This document shows, one piece after another, positions 59,864 to 64,000 of a stretch of DNA of 64,000 nucleotides. The translations under genes and the position numbers were made by a program. The first letter of the stretch is position 1. Each line of letters starts with the position of its first letter. Location of the stretch: contig JAEXOR010000043.1 in assembly GCA_023439185.1 (NCBI GenBank), positions 1 to 64,000 on the forward strand, given 5' to 3'. The notes under the pieces are model-generated. The model was not told the origin of the DNA. It made no database searches and saw nothing but the letters and a program-made list of their open reading frames with translations. The DNA is from Bacillota bacterium (GTDB lineage: Bacteria > Bacillota > Desulfotomaculia > Desulfotomaculales > Desulfallaceae).

Positions 59864-60457
59864 TTAATCCAGCATGAGATCGTTTATATCGGTAGCTTTT
59901 CCATCTTCAAATACGATGGTGATCGCGCTCCCGTCACGGTTTCTCCATGTATAAATAACTTGTTCTTCCCCCCCGTCCATAGTCTGCCGCATCGTTTCCG
60001 TTCCCGGGCCAAGAATTTTTTCCACCTTGGAAAGACTGCTGCCTTCCGTCAACTGACGAAACATTTTCAGTGTAACTTTTTCTTTCTCCTCTAAAAACGG
60101 TCCTAAATAGGCCTGTGTTTTTCCCGTGGCCTTCCCGGATGAAAAGATTACGCTGATATTGCTGCCATCTTCATTTTGCCATAAATACTGTTTGATCACG
60201 TCGCCGTTTATGGAAGCGTCTCCGGCTGAACCGGTGATTGCGGCGACCTCTTCGTATGTGTTGCCCAAGCCGATCCGCATATACATATCAAGTGTATAGG
60301 TGCGGCCATCAGCTTCTGTAACGGACTCCTCCGCTTCATTACTGCTTTGCGATACGCCTGGAACATTGCCGCCTTGCGAGGAGTCGGAATTATTGCAGCC
60401 GTAGAGTAATAGCGAAAAGATAAGTAAAATCAGAATCAGAATTACCTTTTTTTTCAT
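59864..60457 (-). CDS. DUF3862-like (SmpA/OmlA-type) lipoprotein
   Basis: 197 residues, lipobox 'LLYGC' (Cys about 21). Two related repeats: 'LGNTYEEVAAITGSAGDASINGDVIKQYLWQNEDGSNISVIFSSGKATG' and 'EGSSLSKVEKILGPGTETMRQT' with 'YTWRNRDGSAITIVFEDGKAT' (read in parts). This is the BLIP/SmpA-like fold doubled. Function unknown. Confidence 0.75.
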   Translation of the reverse strand: MKKKVILILILLIFSLLLYGCNNSDSSQGGNVPGVSQSSNEAEESVTEADGRTYTLDMYMRIGLGNTYEEVAAITGSAGDASINGDVIKQYLWQNEDGSNISVIFSSGKATGKTQAYLGPFLEEKEKVTLKMFRQLTEGSSLSKVEKILGPGTETMRQTMDGGEEQVIYTWRNRDGSAITIVFEDGKATDINDLMLD

Positions 60458-60516
60458 GTTTAACCCCCTTTGAAATCTTATGTTTTGATATATTTAAACG
60501 GATCTGGACATCTGGC

Positions 60517-61134
60517 TTATGAGTTCTGTTGCTCGATCCGGTCAAATATAAAATCAACATGATTTGAAAGTTTCTTCAGGATGTCGGCAGCATCTCTGCC
60601 ATCCTGCCTGACAAGGGCAAAATCCAGGGCGATACCAAGAAATCCATAGTTAAGTTCCTGCGCGGCGATTTCCAGGCTGATATTATCCTGGATGCGCCCC
60701 TTCGAAAGCATCATCCGGAGTAAGGAATGGTAGTATTGCACCGGTTCCTCAAGCATATGTTTCTGAACGAACTCCTTTGCTTTGGCATTGACATACTGTT
60801 CCATGAAAATGATTCTCGCCGTTTTATCGATCCTTGGGTCGTTCTGTTTACCGTAGTTGAGAAAGATCAATTTGAACACGTCGCGTGGCTGCATATAGTT
60901 GATTTCGTTCTCTAAGCTATGAATATCTACCCGTTTGCTCAGCATGCCGGCATAGTGGTAATCCAGAATATGATTGAGAATATCCTCTTTATTAATAAAA
61001 TGGCTATAAATAGAACTTTCTCTTATGCCGGCCATCTTTGCAATATCCCGCACGGAAACTCCGTTATAACCCCGTTCAGAAATTAAATCAATTGCCGCAT
61101 CAAAGATTTTTTCTTTCGTACCGGAAAGTTTCAT
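60517..61134 (-). CDS. TetR/AcrR-family regulator
   Basis: 205 residues. HTH at about 8-50: 'IFDAAIDLISERGYNGVSVRDIAKMAGIRESSIYSHFINKEDIL' (in parts). The C-terminal ligand domain is unspecific. Two CTAAC-N4-GTTAG dyads upstream are its probable operators. It may control itself and the secreted-protein genes below. Confidence 0.88.
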   Translation of the reverse strand: MKLSGTKEKIFDAAIDLISERGYNGVSVRDIAKMAGIRESSIYSHFINKEDILNHILDYHYAGMLSKRVDIHSLENEINYMQPRDVFKLIFLNYGKQNDPRIDKTARIIFMEQYVNAKAKEFVQKHMLEEPVQYYHSLLRMMLSKGRIQDNISLEIAAQELNYGFLGIALDFALVRQDGRDAADILKKLSNHVDFIFDRIEQQNS

Positions 61135-61147
61135 CTGTCGCCCCTTC

Positions 61148-61200
61148 CTAACGATTGTTAGAAAAATAAATAATTATCCTAACGTATGTTAGGATAATTA
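61148..61200. promoter_or_regulatory. TetR operator: 30-bp perfect palindrome plus a second dyad
   Basis: TAATTATCCTAAC-GTAT-GTTAGGATAATTA at 61171-61200 is a perfect palindrome with 13-bp arms. CTAACGATTGTTAG lies at 61148-61161. Both share CTAAC-N4-GTTAG. Located 14-66 bp before the TetR start. Confidence 0.8.
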
Positions 61201-61382
61201 TACAAATTGTGAATTTCAATTACAAGAGGAAAATAACATTTTCATAGCAAAGATTCATCGTTCTTATTTTGTATTTCCAGGCACTTTGTGTTGGAAGCGA
61301 CGTGAGTTCAACCCCCACTGTAAACTGAAGGAACAAAAAAATAAATGGCCATCAGAATTCCATTGATAGCCATTTATTTTAC

Positions 61383-61415
61383 TGGTGCGCCTGACAGGAA
61401 TCGAACCCATCATGC
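61383..61415 (-). other. tRNA 3'-end remnant
   Basis: On the minus strand GGTTCGATTCCTGTCAGGCG then CACCA: T loop, T stem and acceptor end with CCA, with no 5' part. One mismatch in 33 bp to 63436-63468. Probably an attachment-site scar. Confidence 0.6.
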
Positions 61416-61541
61416 TACGACCGGCAGGGCATTGATTGCTCTAATTGTTTGTCATATTGTTTCATGATGGACACCTCCGCTGGTTTTATTGTACCAGCCA
61501 TTTCCCGTGTCCATCAAATCGGGGTAGGGTTACTTTATATA

Positions 61542-62123
61542 TTATTGCAGGTTCCGTATAAAGTCCCGTACTTCATCCAGCATACGCTTGCGCTCGGCAT
61601 CTGTAACTTGAGGCACGGCGTAAAAGTTTATATATCTGGCGTCCTCAAAGCCGCAGAATCCGAAAATACCGTTCACTATTGAACCTTTTATGGATTCCAT
61701 CATGCCGGATTGTTTGGCGGTGTTTTCATCAGCGCCCGAGGTGGTGATTATAGCCGCCCGTTTGCCTTCTAAAAGGCCCACCGGCCCTGTTTCGGTGTAT
61801 TGGTAAGCAAATCCCTGACACATCACCCGATCAATGTAGCCTTTAAGAATGGCCGGCAAGGTATGCCACCAGATTGGGCACACCACTATCAACAGGTCCG
61901 CCCAGGCCACATCGGCTTGCTCTTTTGCAATATCTTCGGGTATTTGACCTGACAGTATCTGCTGAAAGTCAGCGGCGCTTAAAACCGGGTTCCAATTCAT
62001 GGCGTACAGATCTTTTACCCGTATCACGGCTTTTTCCTTATCAAGCTCCTCTTTAATTGCTTCCAATATGGCGGCATTGAAACTTTTGGGGTTGGGATGG
62101 GCATATAATACGAGTGCCTTCAC
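61542..62123 (-). CDS. NAD(P)H:quinone oxidoreductase (flavodoxin-like)
   Basis: 193 residues from GTG 62123 (GGGAGG upstream). Flavodoxin_2 fold: 'ALVLYAHPNPKSFNAAI' (FMN/FAD phosphate loop), 'LIVVCPIWWHTLPAILKGYIDRV', 'GKRAAIITTSGAD'. KefF/YwrO/MdaB group, two-electron quinone reduction. Confidence 0.85.
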   Translation of the reverse strand: MKALVLYAHPNPKSFNAAILEAIKEELDKEKAVIRVKDLYAMNWNPVLSAADFQQILSGQIPEDIAKEQADVAWADLLIVVCPIWWHTLPAILKGYIDRVMCQGFAYQYTETGPVGLLEGKRAAIITTSGADENTAKQSGMMESIKGSIVNGIFGFCGFEDARYINFYAVPQVTDAERKRMLDEVRDFIRNLQ

Positions 62124-62254
62124 GTTTATTACCTCCCTGCGGAGTTGTTTAATTATCAATATTATACCCGGACAGAGCGTATTTGAAATACCTCATAGGA
62201 CAAAAAAAAGCCATTAATATGATACAATGACAAAAAACAGGATGTGATGCAACC

Positions 62255-62926
62255 ATGTGCGGTCGCTTTATTATAACTGTGGATTTCGAAATGATTAAGG
62301 TCGTTTTCCGGTTGAGAGCGGAATACTATGATTTACAGCCCAGGTATAATATCGCACCGGGGCAGGATATTCCGGTAATAACAAACACACCCGGAGGATG
62401 GGGGATCTCCCCGATGCGCTGGGGTCTAATTCCCCCTTGGGCCGGGGATGTCAAAATAGGTTACCGGATGATTAACGCCCGGGCGGAAACAGTGGGAGAA
62501 AAGCCGGCATTTAAATCAGCTTTTCAGCGCCGGCGCTGTCTGATCCCCGCCACCGGTTTTTATGAGTGGAAGAAGGAAGGCCGGGTAAAGCAGCCCATGT
62601 TGATTACCTTGCCCGGTGAAAAAGTTTTTGCCCTGGCCGGTATCTGGGAACAGTGGTCGGCGCCGGACGGAGCTGTGATTTATTCGTGCAGTATTATTAC
62701 CACTGAGGCTAACAGATATCTGGCTGATATACATAACCGGATGCCAGTGATATTTACCGGGGAGCGGGACTATGAATCGTGGCTGTCCCTGGATGATCCG
62801 TTTTATTTGAAGCGGCTCTTAAGGTCATACGATGGAGATATGTCGGTTCACTCCGTAAGCACCAGGGTGAACTCCACTCGGGAGGATGACCCGGGGTTAA
62901 TAGAGGGCTTAATAAAAGTGATTTAG
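62255..62926 (+). CDS. SRAP-domain (YedK/HMCES-like) protein
   Basis: 223 residues. Catalytic Cys2 in MCGRF, 'RYNIAPGQDIPVI', 'RWGLIPPWA', 'NARAETV', 'RCLIPATGFYEWKK' (Glu) and 'HNRMPVI' (His). It forms a protein-DNA cross-link with abasic sites in single-stranded DNA. A decayed second copy is at 58306. Confidence 0.93.
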   Translation: MCGRFIITVDFEMIKVVFRLRAEYYDLQPRYNIAPGQDIPVITNTPGGWGISPMRWGLIPPWAGDVKIGYRMINARAETVGEKPAFKSAFQRRRCLIPATGFYEWKKEGRVKQPMLITLPGEKVFALAGIWEQWSAPDGAVIYSCSIITTEANRYLADIHNRMPVIFTGERDYESWLSLDDPFYLKRLLRSYDGDMSVHSVSTRVNSTREDDPGLIEGLIKVI

Positions 62927-62959
62927 ACTAAATTTTATCCCAAACTTGTTAGATCTCTT

Positions 62960-63365
62960 TTATGGAGAAATTTTAAAGTTTCCTATTATCGTTTTTCCAT
63001 CGGAAGCGTATAGAGAAATCACGCGTTCTTGACCAGCGTTTGCTTTCTGCATCGCAATAGCCTCTTCAGGATTTTTAGGTTCTTTTCCGCGTAAGTCGGT
63101 AGCATAGACATAACCTAATGTGCCATCAACACCTTGAGCAAGAATTAAGTCAGGCTCAGTTTCAACAGAAACGGCAAAGGCAGCGGAACCGTATGTCTGC
63201 CCATTCTCGTTAACTTTGTAAACTTTGGCAGGGTCAAAGTTTTCTTCAGTTATTATCTCATTATTGTCGGCACTGATAAGCTGTCCTTTCTCGTTAATTT
63301 TATAGTTTTCCTGGCGAAATATATCATTTTCTATGGAAAAGTTAATAATATAAAAATTTGCTCCG
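62960..63365 (-). pseudogene. 5'-truncated M56/BlaR1-associated C-terminal domain
   Basis: An open minus-strand frame with no start: 'WSGANFYIINFSIENDIFRQENYKINEKGQLI' (part), 'VYKVNENGQTYGSAAFAV', 'PDLILAQGVDGTLGYVYATDL', 'PKNPEEAIAMQKANAG', 'YASDGKTIIGNFKIS', stop at 62960. This resembles the extracellular C-terminal domain found in M56/BlaR1-type proteins of clostridia. Upstream, a stop codon and a hairpin cut it off, so the N-terminal part is lost. Confidence 0.65.
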
Positions 63366-63376
63366 CTCCATTATGT

Positions 63377-63421
63377 AAAAATCCCTGCAAACCTGGTGTT
63401 GTCAAGGCCCGCAGGGATTTT
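63377..63421. terminator. Hairpin similar to that at 55286
   Basis: AAAATCCCTGC/GCAGGGATTTT stem with the flank CCATTATGTAAAA shared with the dctM terminator. Confidence 0.6.
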
Positions 63422-63435
63422 TCGAGATACTTTTT

Positions 63436-63468
63436 TGGTGCGCCTGACAGGAATCGAACCTATCATGC
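63436..63468 (-). other. tRNA 3'-end remnant, second copy
   Basis: Matches 61383-61415 with one mismatch; here the T stem pairs better (ATAGG/CCTGT). No 5' tRNA part follows. The two copies bracket 2.05 kb. Confidence 0.6.
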
Positions 63469-63514
63469 ATGACTCGCGAACCGCCGGAGGCTAGAATTTA
63501 GAATACTGTTGTTA

Positions 63515-64000
63515 TTAGTTTTTCAGCATCTTGGTAAATTCATCAATTGTTCCAGCATTTACTACTTTACGCATTGTTTCTTTAATGGTTCCTGAGTCTT
63601 TAATTTTTGAAAGTTGGCTGCGTAAATCTTCCGGCACCATACCAAATTTTACTTCAAGCAAATCAATGAGTGCATCCAGACGGCCCTTAGCCGCGCCTTT
63701 AGCTTCCCATTCTTCCCGGATACCGTCAAACAGTGGAAGGTTCTCCAACTTTAGCACCCCCAGTATTTTAAGGATTAATTCTTTTGAAAACCTCAACGAA
63801 GATAAAGTAGCCAACGCAGCATACAGAGTATCCCTATCACCATCAGACTCAATTTCTTCATCAAACCGCCGGGCACATTTCTCCAGGACTGTTTCCGGAG
63901 GATCTTCCTGCTTCATTAATGGAGCCAAGGGCAATAACTCCACAGGTCCTTTGTACAAAAAGTCCTGCCCTGACATGTCCTGTAAGTTTAACTGCCGGTA
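63515..64000 (-). CDS. Rpn-family/PD-(D/E)XK transposase-like protein, partial
   Basis: The frame is open to the window edge; an internal ATG is at 63976. The visible C-terminal part of about 161 residues has 'LNLQDMSGQDFLYKGPVELLPLAPLMK' (in parts) and a terminal 'KFGMVPEDLRSQLSKIKDSGTIKETMRKVVNA'. This matches the C-terminal half of Rpn-type (recombination-promoting nuclease, DUF4351-like) proteins. The catalytic N-terminal half lies outside the window. Confidence 0.7.
   Translation of the reverse strand, partial: YRQLNLQDMSGQDFLYKGPVELLPLAPLMKQEDPPETVLEKCARRFDEEIESDGDRDTLYAALATLSSLRFSKELILKILGVLKLENLPLFDGIREEWEAKGAAKGRLDALIDLLEVKFGMVPEDLRSQLSKIKDSGTIKETMRKVVNAGTIDEFTKMLKN

Overview
The window looks like chromosome of an anaerobic, spore-forming Firmicute, most like Peptococcaceae (Desulfotomaculum/Pelotomaculum type). 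The evidence is a complete cotJABC spore-coat operon, a GerM-domain lipoprotein, a YjcZ-like sporulation peptide, a sporulation-type amidase, rubrerythrin, a c-di-GMP-I riboswitch and strong AGGAGG ribosome binding sites. The genus is an inference.

Region 1 (about 0.5-23.8 kb) is an integration hot spot at a tRNA-Arg(UCU) gene on the minus strand. A 21.7 kb element lies between two identical 90-bp direct repeats (1919-2008 and 23655-23744). The right copy contains the 3' part of the functional tRNA. A tyrosine integrase gene sits next to the tRNA, and identical 23-bp integrase arm-type sites lie inside both ends (2121-2143, 23607-23629). Inside, from the integrase leftwards, are two small HTH proteins, a CHC2/TOPRIM/DUF3987 primase-helicase with iteron-like repeats beside it, a cluster of small phage-like genes, a tail-fibre-like gene, two filamentous proteins, a 1392-residue phage-type polyvalent protein, a run of small cysteine-rich paralogues, remnants of a Rha-type regulator, and a Panacea toxin-antitoxin pair. 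I see no large terminase, portal, protease, major capsid protein or lysis gene. The element is therefore either a deleted prophage or a satellite-like element with its own replication, fibre and ejection-type proteins. To its left, 505-1918 is the remnant of a second, earlier integration. It has another tRNA-Arg 3' end (505-549) and arm sites of the same layout but different sequence. Its cargo is a MerR regulator, a DUF4258 toxin-like protein and a YgiT-type zinc-finger antitoxin-like protein.

Region 2 (23.8-41.9 kb) is ordinary core genome: two tRNAs with a good promoter; rph-rdgB-yfcE; an SH3b/AMIN/amidase_3 cell-wall hydrolase; a Gfo/Idh/MocA oxidoreductase; a GerM lipoprotein; an L,D-transpeptidase; a quinate-dehydrogenase-like protein; an orphan SLATT membrane protein; cotJABC; an SDR/DUF2867 protein; sbcDC; a CapA-type protein and rubrerythrin.

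Region 3 (42-57.4 kb) holds transport and signalling: a complete branched-chain-amino-acid-type ABC transporter co-directional with an acyl-CoA synthetase, flanked by a divergent PAS/sigma-54 activator; a HAD phosphatase; a KdpE/KdpD-like two-component system without the pump; TRAP transporter small and large subunits; and a CBS-GGDEF protein preceded by a c-di-GMP-I riboswitch.

Region 4 (57.4-64 kb) is more plastic: a TSUP permease, a decayed SRAP gene plus an intact one, a stalk-domain protein, two lipoproteins, a TetR regulator with a 30-bp palindromic operator, a quinone reductase, a 5'-truncated M56/BlaR1-associated fragment, two tRNA 3'-end remnants 2.05 kb apart, and an Rpn-like nuclease/transposase that runs off the window.
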